DNA from: Ruegeria halocynthiae | GTDB taxonomy: Bacteria; Pseudomonadota; Alphaproteobacteria; Rhodobacterales; Rhodobacteraceae | DNA length: 64,000 nucleotides | Direction: 5' to 3' | Assembly: GCF_000743705.1 (NCBI RefSeq) | Contig: NZ_JQEZ01000003.1 | Span: forward strand, 231,529-295,528 | In this document: positions 8,672 to 17,874 of the stretch, piece by piece | How the letters are laid out: each line of letters opens with the position of its first letter | Numbering within the stretch: position 1 is the first letter of the stretch | Translations under genes and position numbers: made by a program | Notes under the pieces: generated by a model | The model's input: only the letters and a program-made list of their open reading frames with translations | Database searches by the model: none | What the model was told of the DNA's origin: nothing

Positions 8672-9796
8672 TCAGACCCCCATCACCGAGAAGAAGATCG
8701 AGAACAGAGCATCCAGCATAATAACCATAAAGATGGATTGAACCACCGATGCGGTCGTTCGCTGACCCACACTTTGGGCCGAGCCTTTGACCTGCATTGC
8801 CTGCCAACAGGCGATGACGCCGATAACCAGCGCAAAAAACGGTGCCTTGATCATCCCGATGGCCAATTGCCAGATGCCGGTATTCTCTTTCAGCCGCGTG
8901 ACAAACATGCCGGGGCTGACGCCCAGGTCGATCCAGCTCATTAATCCGCCGCCAAGCAGGCCTGCGATATCGGCGATAAAGCCAAGGATCGGAAGGGTGA
9001 TCAGCAGGGCCACAACACGCGGGATCACCAGAACCTCGATCGGGTCCAGGCCCAAGGTTCGCATGGCGTCGATTTCTTCCTGAACCTTCATCGAACCGAT
9101 GGACGCGGTGAAGGCCGATCCGGATCGACCCGCAACAATGATGGCGGTCAGCAGGATGCCCAATTCACGCAGGACCGAGATCGAGATCAGCTCGACCACA
9201 AAAATCTCGGCTCCGAATTGTTTCAGCTGGGTGGCACCCTGAAAAGCCAAAACAACCCCGATCAGAAACCCCATCAACGCGACAATCGGGATGGCTTTGA
9301 AGCCCGTCTCCTCCATCTGGGATACCAGCGCGGCACGTCGCAGGCGCCAGGGCATCACAATGGTGCGGACAAGCCGATGTAATGTCAGGCCCAAAAACCC
9401 AAGAACAGAGAGCGTGTCTTTCCAGGCACCAACTGTCTTAGCGCCAACGCTTGCAACCCAATCGACGAAACTGCGGCGATCGGGTACGGAACCCGGTTTG
9501 TCCGGTATGTTGTGCGAGACTGTTTCGATCAGAGCCGACTGCGCAGGCGTCAGGCCCAGAAATTGTACATCTGCGCCTGCGTTTTTCACACGATGGGCCA
9601 AGTCGGCAACCAGCCAGGCGCCACCGGTATCCAGCGACTCGATCCCGGTCAGATCAAGGACGACATTCTTGCTGTCGGGCGTGTAGGTCGCAAAGTCATC
9701 CTCAACGCTGGCCAGTGACTGCGTCACCAGTTCACCCGCAATGCGCAGGCGAATGCCATCAGAGTCGGGATCAGAGGTAATCGTCGGCTGCGTCAT
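8672..9796 (-). CDS. MlaE-family ABC permease with N-terminal STAS domain
   Basis: A 374-residue inner-membrane permease. Residues ~10-100 form a STAS-like domain (LDLTGIESLDTGGAWLVADL), and ~130-370 the MlaE/YrbE permease with about five helices and the family segment ELGILLTAIIVAGRSGSAFT. In E. coli the STAS protein MlaB is separate; fusion to the permease is common in alphaproteobacteria. It is the first gene of the minus-strand permease-ATPase-MCE-lipoprotein operon and starts at ATG 9796. Confidence 0.92.
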   Translation of the reverse strand: MTQPTITSDPDSDGIRLRIAGELVTQSLASVEDDFATYTPDSKNVVLDLTGIESLDTGGAWLVADLAHRVKNAGADVQFLGLTPAQSALIETVSHNIPDKPGSVPDRRSFVDWVASVGAKTVGAWKDTLSVLGFLGLTLHRLVRTIVMPWRLRRAALVSQMEETGFKAIPIVALMGFLIGVVLAFQGATQLKQFGAEIFVVELISISVLRELGILLTAIIVAGRSGSAFTASIGSMKVQEEIDAMRTLGLDPIEVLVIPRVVALLITLPILGFIADIAGLLGGGLMSWIDLGVSPGMFVTRLKENTGIWQLAIGMIKAPFFALVIGVIACWQAMQVKGSAQSVGQRTTASVVQSIFMVIMLDALFSIFFSVMGV

Positions 9797-10156
9797 GGGC
9801 GTATGTGATGTGAAACAGACAGGTGCTGCAACGGGTTTTTACGAACCGGCAGGGATTTGTTGCCGCACAATGGCGTTGGGGTGACAATATCGCAGGGCGG
9901 GGCGGTTGGAGAGGGCGTAAATGACCGGAAATGGTTGTTTCAAATAGTCTAATTTCTGTTTTTGACTGAACACGACGGATCAGATCTGGTGACTGGAAAT
10001 GCCCGGATTGACCTTGGTCGCAGCCAAGCAGGACGGGTCAGAATCCAGGGTGCGGCACGAGGTTTGGTGCAGGGCCTGACTAACCTGTTGCAAGGGCAAG
10101 GGAACCGGGACACAGTCCACAACTGAATCCACTATTGCGGAATCGAGGGGGGCGAC
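9797..10156. promoter_or_regulatory. Divergent intergenic region, Mla operon and sulfatase
   Basis: A 360-base region between the divergent starts of the permease operon and the PMH-type hydrolase. It must hold promoters for both. An AT-richer stretch at about 9930-9970 is the likeliest core. I see no convincing open reading frame, terminator or RNA motif in it. Confidence 0.45.
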
Positions 10157-11689
10157 ATGCAGCAGGCTGGAAATGTCCTATTCATCATCATCGACCAGTT
10201 GCGGGCCGATTGTTTGAATGGCGCGCTGGCTGCGCATGTCAACCTGCCGAACCTCCGGGCCTTTATGGCGGATGCGGTCACTTTTGATCGGCACTTTTCG
10301 GTCACCAACCCCTGCGGTCCGTCGCGTGCGTCGATCCTGACCGGGCAATATGCGATGAACCACAGGTCTGTGCGTAACGGGACGCCGTTGCGGCATGACA
10401 CGCCGAATATTGCGACCGAAATGCGCAAGGCGGGTTATCTGCCCCTGCTGTACGGTTATACCGACACCTCGGCCGATCCGCGTGTGCACGATCCAAACGA
10501 CCCGATCTTACGATCATACGAACACCCCATGGCCGGGTTTCACGAGGCGCTTGAGATGCGGCTTGAGGAATCCTTTCCCTGGCGGTCTCATCTGATGCAA
10601 AAAGGGTATGCCTTCGACAACTATTGGGATGTTCACAAGCCGGTTTCGCCCACTGGTGGAACGCCTCGCCTGAACGATCCAGCATTGTATCGGGCCAAAG
10701 ACAGCGACACGGCTTTCCTGACCGACGCGTTCCTGAACAGTATCGCCCCGCTTGATGGGCAAAGCTGGTTTGCACACCTGACCTATATCCGACCGCATCC
10801 GCCATTGGTGGCCCCGGCTCCTTACAACGATATGTATGATCCATCGGCGCTGCCTATGCCCATGGGTTTGCCGGATGCGTACGGTGAACGGGCGATGCAC
10901 CCGTTCTTTGGCCCGACGATGGACAATCAAACGGCGGCGGATGTGGTTCTTGGTTTTGATGATGTTGCGCCCACGTCCGAGAATATTCAGGCCCTGCGGG
11001 CGGTGTATCTGGGCCTTGCGACCGAAGTTGATCACCATATCGGTCGCGTCATTCGCCATCTGAAGGACAGCGGCCAGTATGACGACACTCTGCTGGTGAT
11101 CACTGCTGATCACGGAGAGATGTTGGGCGACCACCACAGCTGGGGTAAAATGACAGTATATGACGCGGCGTATCACACGCCCCTGATGATCCGGGTGCCG
11201 GGCAATCAGCGCCGGGCAGGCAGCGTGATTTCTGTGCCGACGGAATCCGTCGACATTACCCCGACGATATTGGACTGGGTCGGGCAATCCGCGCCGAACT
11301 CAATGGACGGCCGGTCGCTGATGCCACTGTTGCAGGGGCAGATACCAGACGACTGGCGCAGCTATTCCTTCAGTGAACTGGATTTTTCGAACCCGCAGGA
11401 TCCAACGCTTTGGCAGCAAAGATTGGGTGCGGGAAACAGCGACTCATGCCTTGGCATTTTGCGGGATGCACGGTTCACGCTTGTTGAATTTGCCGCCGAC
11501 CTGCCGCCGATCCTGTTCGACCACAACGGCCGCGGAGAGCTTGAGAACGTGGCAAACGACCCGGACTATGCGGCGGACCTTATGCGTCTTGGGCGGCAAA
11601 TGTTGCGGCATAGAATGCGCAATATGGATCATACGCTGTCGTTGCATTCGATCACGAGGGAAGGTGCAAAAATGAATGTCCGGTATTGA
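10157..11689 (+). CDS. Phosphonate monoester hydrolase / sulfatase family enzyme
   Basis: A 510-residue alkaline-phosphatase-superfamily hydrolase. Cys53 lies in the motif NPCGPSRAS, the site converted to formylglycine in type I sulfatases and PMH enzymes. Other metal or active-site segments include LFIIIDQLRAD at the N-terminus, PHPPLVAPAPYNDMY mid-protein and D318-H319 in TADHGEMLGDHHSWGK. The arrangement and length match Rhizobium-type phosphonate monoester hydrolases, promiscuous enzymes acting on phosphonate and phosphate diesters and sulfate esters. It has no signal peptide, so it is probably cytoplasmic, which also fits PMH rather than secreted sulfatases. No dedicated formylglycine-generating enzyme is in the window. 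Ninety-seven bases separate it from the downstream kinase. Confidence 0.87.
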   Translation: MQQAGNVLFIIIDQLRADCLNGALAAHVNLPNLRAFMADAVTFDRHFSVTNPCGPSRASILTGQYAMNHRSVRNGTPLRHDTPNIATEMRKAGYLPLLYGYTDTSADPRVHDPNDPILRSYEHPMAGFHEALEMRLEESFPWRSHLMQKGYAFDNYWDVHKPVSPTGGTPRLNDPALYRAKDSDTAFLTDAFLNSIAPLDGQSWFAHLTYIRPHPPLVAPAPYNDMYDPSALPMPMGLPDAYGERAMHPFFGPTMDNQTAADVVLGFDDVAPTSENIQALRAVYLGLATEVDHHIGRVIRHLKDSGQYDDTLLVITADHGEMLGDHHSWGKMTVYDAAYHTPLMIRVPGNQRRAGSVISVPTESVDITPTILDWVGQSAPNSMDGRSLMPLLQGQIPDDWRSYSFSELDFSNPQDPTLWQQRLGAGNSDSCLGILRDARFTLVEFAADLPPILFDHNGRGELENVANDPDYAADLMRLGRQMLRHRMRNMDHTLSLHSITREGAKMNVRY

Positions 11690-11786
11690 TGACTGCTGCC
11701 CGTGTGTCGGGCCTGATCTGTCGCGTTCATTCCCTCTACACCTGCAACACATCCGATGTTACGCATAGGCTGCGGAGAGGGCGATT

Positions 11787-13682
11787 TTGAATATCACCGA
11801 ACAGCATGTAAAGGCGATGACAACCGCTGGCTTGAACCTGATCGGGCAGGGGTTGTCGATCTATGACAGCCAGTTGCGGCTGGTTGTCAGCAACAGACCG
11901 TTTCAGTCGATGTTCAATCTGCCCGATGAACTGGTCCGACCCGGTGCCCAGTTCCGGGACACGATCCGCTATCTGGCCAACAAAGGTGAATATGGCGATG
12001 ACGGCGATGTCGAGGACATGGTTGAACGGCGGGTCGCGCAGGCACTTACGTTTGAACCCCATTACCTGGAACGCGTGCGCGCCAACGGGCAGGTCATTTC
12101 TGTTGAAGGTGCGCCCTTGCCCAGGGGGGGCTGGGTGGCCGTCTATACCGACATCACAAACACCAAACACGCCGAAGCCCTGCTGCGCGCCCGGTCCGAG
12201 GAGCTTTCAGACCAGCTGCTGAATCGGGCAGAGGAACTGTCAGCGGCGAACCGCAAACTTGCCGCAACCAATGCCGCACTGGAAGAGGCCAAGCGCCAAC
12301 TGACCGAGATCGAAGCGCGCACCCGCATGACGACCGAGATGATGCCCGCCCACATTGCGCATCTGGATCGGGACGGGTTGTATGATTATTCGAACCGCCG
12401 CCTCAGCTCGGTTCTGCCGGGCCGCCCGTCGGACATTATGAACATGCATATATCCGAGGCCCTGGGCGCAGCCGCATACGGGCGCGTCGAACCGCATCTG
12501 CAAAAGGCGTATGAGGGCGAAACATCGGTGTTTGAATTCACCGAATATCTGGATTCCCGGCGCATCCGGGTTTCATTCACGCCTGATGGTGAAGGCGGCG
12601 TTTACGTGATGTCCGTGGATATCACCGAAGAAACACAGGCCCGCGTAGCCCTGCAGCAAACCCGCCGTCGGGCAATGGCGGCGCAGATGACCAGCGGGTT
12701 GGCGCATGACTTTTCCAACCTGCTGACGATTATCCTGGGTATGCAGGCCCGGCTGGACAAAATGGATTTGCCCGAAGGCGCGCGCGAACTTGTTTCGGCC
12801 ACGCAGCAGACCGCCCGCAGAGGGGGGCAATTGCTGAACCGTATCGCGGATATGACCGGGAACCGAACGCCGCAGCCAAAAGCGACCGACATGCGTGGCT
12901 TGTTGGAAGACCTGCGCATTCTGGCCTCGCCCTCTTTGCCGCGAGGGGTCGGGCTGTCCGTGGTCAATACTCTGCCGGATGAGGCGCTGATGCTGGATCC
13001 AGGGATGGTTCAGGACGCCTTGTTGAATCTGGTTTTGAATGCGCGCGACGCGTGTGGCGGGTCTGGCCAGATCACGATCAGCGCCCATACAATCGGCGCG
13101 ATCTGGATCGAAATCGCAGTGTCTGATACCGGCCCCGGCTTTTCGGCCGAGGCGTTGGACAAAGCGCTGAACCCGTTTTTCACCACCAAGGGCAGCAAGG
13201 GATCGGGGCTGGGGTTGCCGATGGTCTACGACACGGTGAAACTGGCGGGCGGCGACCTGAGTTTGCGCAACACACCGTCAGGGGCATCCGTTGTCCTGCG
13301 TTTGCCGTATCGTCCCGCCCCGCCGGTTCGCGAAGGTCTGGTGCTGCTGGTCGAAGACAATGATGATCTGCGCGGCCAGTTCCGGGAAATGCTGGTCGAT
13401 CTTGGATTTACGGTGATCGAGGCAACATCGTGTGATGAGGCTCTGGCCCTGACGGCCGATATCGACGACATTGCGCTGGTGCTGTCGGATATCCTGTTGG
13501 AAGGGCAGGGAACCGGCCTGGATGTGCTGGCGCAGTTGAAACCTGCACTGCCCTGTATCCTCATGACCTCCCTGCCATATTCCGATCCGCTGCACCGGCA
13601 GGCGCTGACGCAGGCGCCGGTGTTGCGCAAACCGTTTACACGGGCACAACTTTCTGCCCTGATCCGAACCGAGGCTGCCTGA
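11787..13682 (+). CDS. PAS hybrid sensor histidine kinase with C-terminal receiver
   Basis: A 631-residue cytosolic hybrid kinase with no transmembrane helix. In order: a PAS_7-like domain (~10-115), a coiled coil (~125-180), a second PAS-like domain (~185-280), a dimerisation/phosphoacceptor helix with His in LAHDFSNLLTIIL (~305), an ATPase domain with N-box NLVLNARDA, G-boxes DTGPGFS and GSGLGLPMV, and a C-terminal receiver (~515-630) with acceptor Asp in LVLSDILLEG. The start is TTG 11787 behind GGAGAGG. It shares one base with the downstream response-regulator gene (TGATG), marking a two-component pair. The signal is probably an intracellular ligand or redox cue sensed by the PAS domains. 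Confidence 0.9.
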   Translation: MNITEQHVKAMTTAGLNLIGQGLSIYDSQLRLVVSNRPFQSMFNLPDELVRPGAQFRDTIRYLANKGEYGDDGDVEDMVERRVAQALTFEPHYLERVRANGQVISVEGAPLPRGGWVAVYTDITNTKHAEALLRARSEELSDQLLNRAEELSAANRKLAATNAALEEAKRQLTEIEARTRMTTEMMPAHIAHLDRDGLYDYSNRRLSSVLPGRPSDIMNMHISEALGAAAYGRVEPHLQKAYEGETSVFEFTEYLDSRRIRVSFTPDGEGGVYVMSVDITEETQARVALQQTRRRAMAAQMTSGLAHDFSNLLTIILGMQARLDKMDLPEGARELVSATQQTARRGGQLLNRIADMTGNRTPQPKATDMRGLLEDLRILASPSLPRGVGLSVVNTLPDEALMLDPGMVQDALLNLVLNARDACGGSGQITISAHTIGAIWIEIAVSDTGPGFSAEALDKALNPFFTTKGSKGSGLGLPMVYDTVKLAGGDLSLRNTPSGASVVLRLPYRPAPPVREGLVLLVEDNDDLRGQFREMLVDLGFTVIEATSCDEALALTADIDDIALVLSDILLEGQGTGLDVLAQLKPALPCILMTSLPYSDPLHRQALTQAPVLRKPFTRAQLSALIRTEAA

Positions 13683-14383
13683 TGACAAAACCGCTGGTCA
13701 CCATTGTCGATGATGAGCCGGAAATCCGCCGTATCCTGACCGATGCGCTGGAAGACGCAGGTTTCCGAACCCAAAGTTTTTCCCGCGCGCGAGAGTTTGA
13801 AGCCTCGCTGAAACGCGTGACACCGGATGTTTGTCTGGTGGATCTGTCTTTGCCGGACACTGACGGGCTGGCGCTTGTCCACCGGCTGGCGCTGGAACAG
13901 GGGGCGGCGGTCATCATCATATCGGGGCGCGCACAGGTGCAGGACCGCGTCACCGGGTTAGAGCTTGGGGCGGACGATTATATCACCAAGCCGTTCGACC
14001 CGGCCGAAGTGGTGGCGCGCATCCGTGCCAGATTGCGCTCGCCGCGAGTACAGGGCTCGCATTCGGATGTGGCCGGATTCAACGGGTGGACCGCGCATTT
14101 TGATCGCTATGTTCTGGAAGACGGAAGCGGTGCAGAAATCCCATTCAGCCACGCAGAAGGCGAGGTTTTGCGTCTGTTTCTGGAAAGCCCCAAGCGCCTG
14201 ATCAGCCGCGCCCAGATGCAAGAAGCACTGGGCGGAGCCGTCGGCGACAGTTTCGACCGGGCAATGGATGTGCGTATTTCCCGGTTGCGTACAAAGCTAG
14301 GCGAAGATCCGAAAAACCCCCGTCTAATCAAGACGATCTATGGCGCCGGGTATATATTTCTTGGCGATGTCGAATGGCGGTAA
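13682..14383 (+). CDS. Two-component response regulator, OmpR/PhoB type
   Basis: A 233-residue regulator. The receiver domain (~1-120) has the acidic pair DDE, acceptor Asp in CLVDLSLPDTDG and the conserved Lys in YITKPF. A winged-helix DNA-binding domain follows at ~135-230 (EGEVLRLFLESPKRLISR, ending with TIYGAGYIF). It is translationally coupled to the hybrid kinase. Because the kinase carries its own receiver, signal flow may run from kinase His to its internal receiver and on to this protein, or directly to it. Targets are unknown; nearby candidates are the PMH gene upstream and the ABC exporter downstream. Confidence 0.93.
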   Translation: MTKPLVTIVDDEPEIRRILTDALEDAGFRTQSFSRAREFEASLKRVTPDVCLVDLSLPDTDGLALVHRLALEQGAAVIIISGRAQVQDRVTGLELGADDYITKPFDPAEVVARIRARLRSPRVQGSHSDVAGFNGWTAHFDRYVLEDGSGAEIPFSHAEGEVLRLFLESPKRLISRAQMQEALGGAVGDSFDRAMDVRISRLRTKLGEDPKNPRLIKTIYGAGYIFLGDVEWR

Positions 14384-14668
14384 TGCGCTGGTCTGGATTA
14401 AGGGAAGAGTAATGTGTTTGGTTTGGAAAAATCTATATTTTATTTCAGATAGATAGCTGTCGACGTGGTGGATGGCAAAGGATTCGGCGACAGATCACAA
14501 AACACTGGTTTTCATTATCTTTGCGTCAGCTATGGATTCTCAGCCCAGTCCCGCATAACTAACAGCATCCTGTCTATTTGGCTGTTGCCGGGTGGACAAA
14601 CCAAATGGGATTGAATTTGGGTATGACCCTGTCAGGCATCGAATCTACAAGTGGTTTTGGAGAATGGA

Positions 14669-16435
14669 ATGATTAAAGAAGCCTGGGCCAAATGGCGATC
14701 TGGCCACATAGGCCGCCTGCTGGGTGAAAGTCTCCGAAATCAGGGGTGGTTGTACGGAATCGCGATGCTCGCGATGGTGGTTGTGGCTGGCACCACGGCC
14801 GGTACGGCGTGGATGATGGAAAACATCGTCGACACGATGATCGCACCCGATATGGGTGCAGAAGTGTTTCTGATCGCCGGGGCTGTGATTGCGTTGTTTT
14901 TTAGCAAGGCCGCCGCATCTTATGTTCAAGCCGTTTTCTTGGCACGCGCCGGAAACCGTATCATCGCTGTTCAACAGGAAAGACTGTTTGAAAAGCTGAT
15001 AAAACGGGGTGTCGGCTTTTTCGCCCAAATGGAATCTTCTAATCTGCTGATGCAAGTTACGCAGGGTGCACAGGCTGCTAGGCGCCTGGTCGACGTTGTA
15101 GTCACGGGCTTCGTGCGGGACGCCTTAACGTTGGTCGGCCTGGTTTTTGTGATGGTGTATCAGGAACCGCTGTTGTCGATTCTGTTCTTTGTGGTCGGTC
15201 CGATTGCTCTTTTGAGCGTTCGGTTGTTGTTGAGAAGCGTCCGCGCGATCATGCAGTCCGAAATGAAGGCGCTTTCGGAAATCTTCAAGGTTCTGCAGGA
15301 AACCTCCGCCGGCATTACTATTATCAAAGTCTTTGCTCTCGAAGATCACATGATTGACCGCATGAACGGGGCGATCAGATCGGTTGAAAACCGGTCGAAT
15401 TCAATCTCCAAACTTCAATCTGTTGCCAGTCCCTTGATGGAGTTTTTGGCAGGTTTGGCAATTGCGGGTATCCTGTTGATCAGCACCTTGGATTTTGGTG
15501 GACGCGAGCCGACGACAGCGGGTCAGTTGATGTCGTTCATCACTGCGCTTTTGATGGCTTATGAGCCCGCCAAGCGGCTGTCGAAGATGCGCGTTGTCAT
15601 CGAAACAACGCTGGTCCCGATCGGCATGATGTTTAATTTGCTGGATCAAGAAGACCTGATGCGCGAAAATCCCGACGCCCAAGAGCTGAGCCCCGGCCCG
15701 GGAAAAATTCGGCTTAATGAAGTTACTTTTGGCTACCTGGGTAACACGACGGTCATTAACAACATGGACGTGACCTTCGAAGCTGGAAAAACGACGGCTC
15801 TGGTTGGGCAATCCGGTGGTGGGAAATCAACAATTTTCGGTCTAATCATGCGGTTTTACGATCCCGACAGCGGGAAGGTAGAAATTGATGATCAGGATTT
15901 GCAAGATGTCAGCTTCGCCTCGTTGCGCCGGAAGATTTCTTATGTCGGGCAAGAGACCTTCTTGTTCTCAGCTACCGTGATGGAAAACCTTCGGTTTGCA
16001 CGTCCTGACGCAACTGATGAAGAGGTGGTGGAAGCCGCCCGTGCGGCCCATGCACATGATTTCATTGTCAAGCTGAGTAACGGTTATGACACGGAAGTCG
16101 GGGAAAACGGGGCTTTCCTGTCTGGCGGACAGAAACAGAGGCTGGCCATTGCGCGCGCCATTCTGCGCCGGTCTGAAATCCTATTGTTGGATGAGGCGAC
16201 AAGTGCCCTTGATGCGGAATCCGAAGCTCTGGTGAAAGCAGCCTTGGACAAACTGACCGAGAATGTAACAACGATTGTCATCGCCCACCGCCTGTCGACG
16301 GTTCTAGAGGCCGACAATATTCTGGTTGTTCAGGAAGGCGAGATCGTTGAGCAGGGCGATCTTGACACGTTGATCAAGAAAGATGGCGCATTCCGGCAAT
16401 TGTTTGATCAGCAATTCAAACAACCGGCGTCGTGA
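14669..16435 (+). CDS. ABC exporter, fused permease-ATPase
   Basis: A 588-residue half-transporter. About six membrane helices (residues ~25-310) precede an ATPase domain with Walker A GQSGGGKST, a Q-loop SYVGQETFLF, signature LSGGQKQRLAIARAIL, Walker B ILLLDEATSALD and switch His IAHRLST. The start at ATG 14669 is preferred because TGGAGA sits just upstream; a GTG at 14651 is also open. It probably works as a homodimer of the MsbA/lipid or multidrug exporter class. It has no periplasmic adaptor beside it and its only co-directional neighbours are the two-component genes 285 bases upstream. The substrate cannot be assigned. Confidence 0.9.
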   Translation: MIKEAWAKWRSGHIGRLLGESLRNQGWLYGIAMLAMVVVAGTTAGTAWMMENIVDTMIAPDMGAEVFLIAGAVIALFFSKAAASYVQAVFLARAGNRIIAVQQERLFEKLIKRGVGFFAQMESSNLLMQVTQGAQAARRLVDVVVTGFVRDALTLVGLVFVMVYQEPLLSILFFVVGPIALLSVRLLLRSVRAIMQSEMKALSEIFKVLQETSAGITIIKVFALEDHMIDRMNGAIRSVENRSNSISKLQSVASPLMEFLAGLAIAGILLISTLDFGGREPTTAGQLMSFITALLMAYEPAKRLSKMRVVIETTLVPIGMMFNLLDQEDLMRENPDAQELSPGPGKIRLNEVTFGYLGNTTVINNMDVTFEAGKTTALVGQSGGGKSTIFGLIMRFYDPDSGKVEIDDQDLQDVSFASLRRKISYVGQETFLFSATVMENLRFARPDATDEEVVEAARAAHAHDFIVKLSNGYDTEVGENGAFLSGGQKQRLAIARAILRRSEILLLDEATSALDAESEALVKAALDKLTENVTTIVIAHRLSTVLEADNILVVQEGEIVEQGDLDTLIKKDGAFRQLFDQQFKQPAS

Positions 16436-16436
16436 G

Positions 16437-16453
16437 CCGCCAGTTTCTGGCGG
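16437..16453 (+). terminator. Short hairpin after ABC exporter
   Basis: A perfect seven-base stem CCGCCAG/CTGGCGG with loop TTT, beginning 2 bases after the ABC exporter stop, in the convergent gap with the HlyD gene. No T-tract follows. A second imperfect stem (GGCTTGCC/GGCAAGCC at 16523-16549) lies in the same gap and could serve the opposite strand. Confidence 0.45.
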
Positions 16454-16563
16454 GATGAAACTGGCCACAACGCTGCGGAAACAGTTGGTGCGATGTGGCT
16501 CGCGTTACGACAGTGACGGCAGGGCTTGCCCGATGTGAACAGGCAAGCCGGTCGGATGGGTGT

Positions 16564-17874
16564 TCACTCTCGCAAAGCTCTGTCTTTGATTTTCGCCACG
16601 GGTTGAAGCAAATATTCCAAAACCGTTTTTCGGCCAGACAAAATGTCGACCTCGGCAATCATGCCGGGGATAATTTCAACCGCCAAGCCATCGGCATCCA
16701 GCATCGAGTTACTGGTTTCAATCTCAACCACGAACACTTCTTCATCGTTTCGTTCTGACCGGGTGATCGTGTCTGCGCCGATGCGTGTGATCTGCCCGCT
16801 CAAAGCGCCATATCGAGCGAAGTCATAGGCAGTTATCTTAACCTTGACCGATTGGCCCGCATACAGAAATGCGATGTCGTCTGGTCGCACATATGCCTCG
16901 ACAAGCAGCGTGTCGTTCAGCGGGACGATTTCAATCAGCTCTTCGCCACTGTGCGCCATCCCCCCGATAGTTGTGCGATGAATGCGGTTTACGATACCGC
17001 GGACCGGGGATTTGATTTGGGCCCGGTCCGCGCGGTCCTGCAATGCGGGCAACACCGGTTGAAGCGCTGCAAGTTCGCTTGTTGCCAGGGCCAAGTCGGT
17101 CAAAGCTGCGCTGCGAAACCGGCTGCGAGTAGCGCGGATCCGATCGTCTATCTCCTCCAGACCGGTTTTCAACCTGCTCGTCACCGCTTCCGCCCGGGTC
17201 TTGCGACCAGTCCATTCGGCTTCACTGCGGCGAAGGGTCAATAGTGTCGTCGCAGGTTCCATCCTTTTTTCAACCAGCGGTTCCATCAGGGCACGTTCTT
17301 CGGCCAGCAAGCCCAATGTTTGGTTGGCCGTCACCCGATCAACAAGACCCTCTTCATATTCCCGATGCCGTTGTTGCCGCTGATTTTCAAGGATCGCTAT
17401 TTCAGCCTGCAGCTCTGATTGCCGACCTTGGTACAGCGCTGTTTCCGATCTTACGACTTCGGGGGCTCCTTCGATCAGAACCTGCGAGAACCCCAGTTCG
17501 GTGCCATCTATTTCAGCCTGCAAACGTTGGACGCGGGCCATCAGACCAAAGGCGCGCTGGCGCTCCTGACTCAGCTGGCTTTCGATCTGAGTTGTATCGA
17601 ACTCCATCAGCAACATACCTTTGTCGACCACCTGTCCTTCGCGAATGTTCAGGGATTGCAGAACACCTGGTTCGGTTGCTTCGATCACCTGCACGTCCGC
17701 TGACGGAACAATTCGCCCATCGACCCGCGTCACATCGTCCAATTCGGCCCAGTGCGCCCAAAATCCCATGGCAACCAGACAGGAACCGATCACCAACAAC
17801 AGCAAGGAGCCCCGTAGCGGAGACCGGCCACGCATTTCACGTGCAAGTTGGGCAAGGTCAGGATGTCGCGACAT
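16564..17874 (-). CDS. Type I secretion periplasmic adaptor (HlyD family), system 1
   Basis: A 436-residue membrane-fusion protein. A cytosolic N-terminus precedes a single helix at ~25-42, a lipoyl half-domain (RVDGRIVPSADVQVIEATEPG), a long coiled-coil hairpin (~100-270), the second lipoyl half-domain and a beta-barrel, ending with the C-terminal barrel segment near MIAEVDILSGRKTVLEYL. This is the architecture of LapC/HlyD adaptors that bridge the inner-membrane ATPase and an outer-membrane channel. It overlaps the upstream T1SS ATPase gene by 17 bases and is last in the adhesin operon. Confidence 0.93.
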   Translation of the reverse strand: MSRHPDLAQLAREMRGRSPLRGSLLLLVIGSCLVAMGFWAHWAELDDVTRVDGRIVPSADVQVIEATEPGVLQSLNIREGQVVDKGMLLMEFDTTQIESQLSQERQRAFGLMARVQRLQAEIDGTELGFSQVLIEGAPEVVRSETALYQGRQSELQAEIAILENQRQQRHREYEEGLVDRVTANQTLGLLAEERALMEPLVEKRMEPATTLLTLRRSEAEWTGRKTRAEAVTSRLKTGLEEIDDRIRATRSRFRSAALTDLALATSELAALQPVLPALQDRADRAQIKSPVRGIVNRIHRTTIGGMAHSGEELIEIVPLNDTLLVEAYVRPDDIAFLYAGQSVKVKITAYDFARYGALSGQITRIGADTITRSERNDEEVFVVEIETSNSMLDADGLAVEIIPGMIAEVDILSGRKTVLEYLLQPVAKIKDRALRE

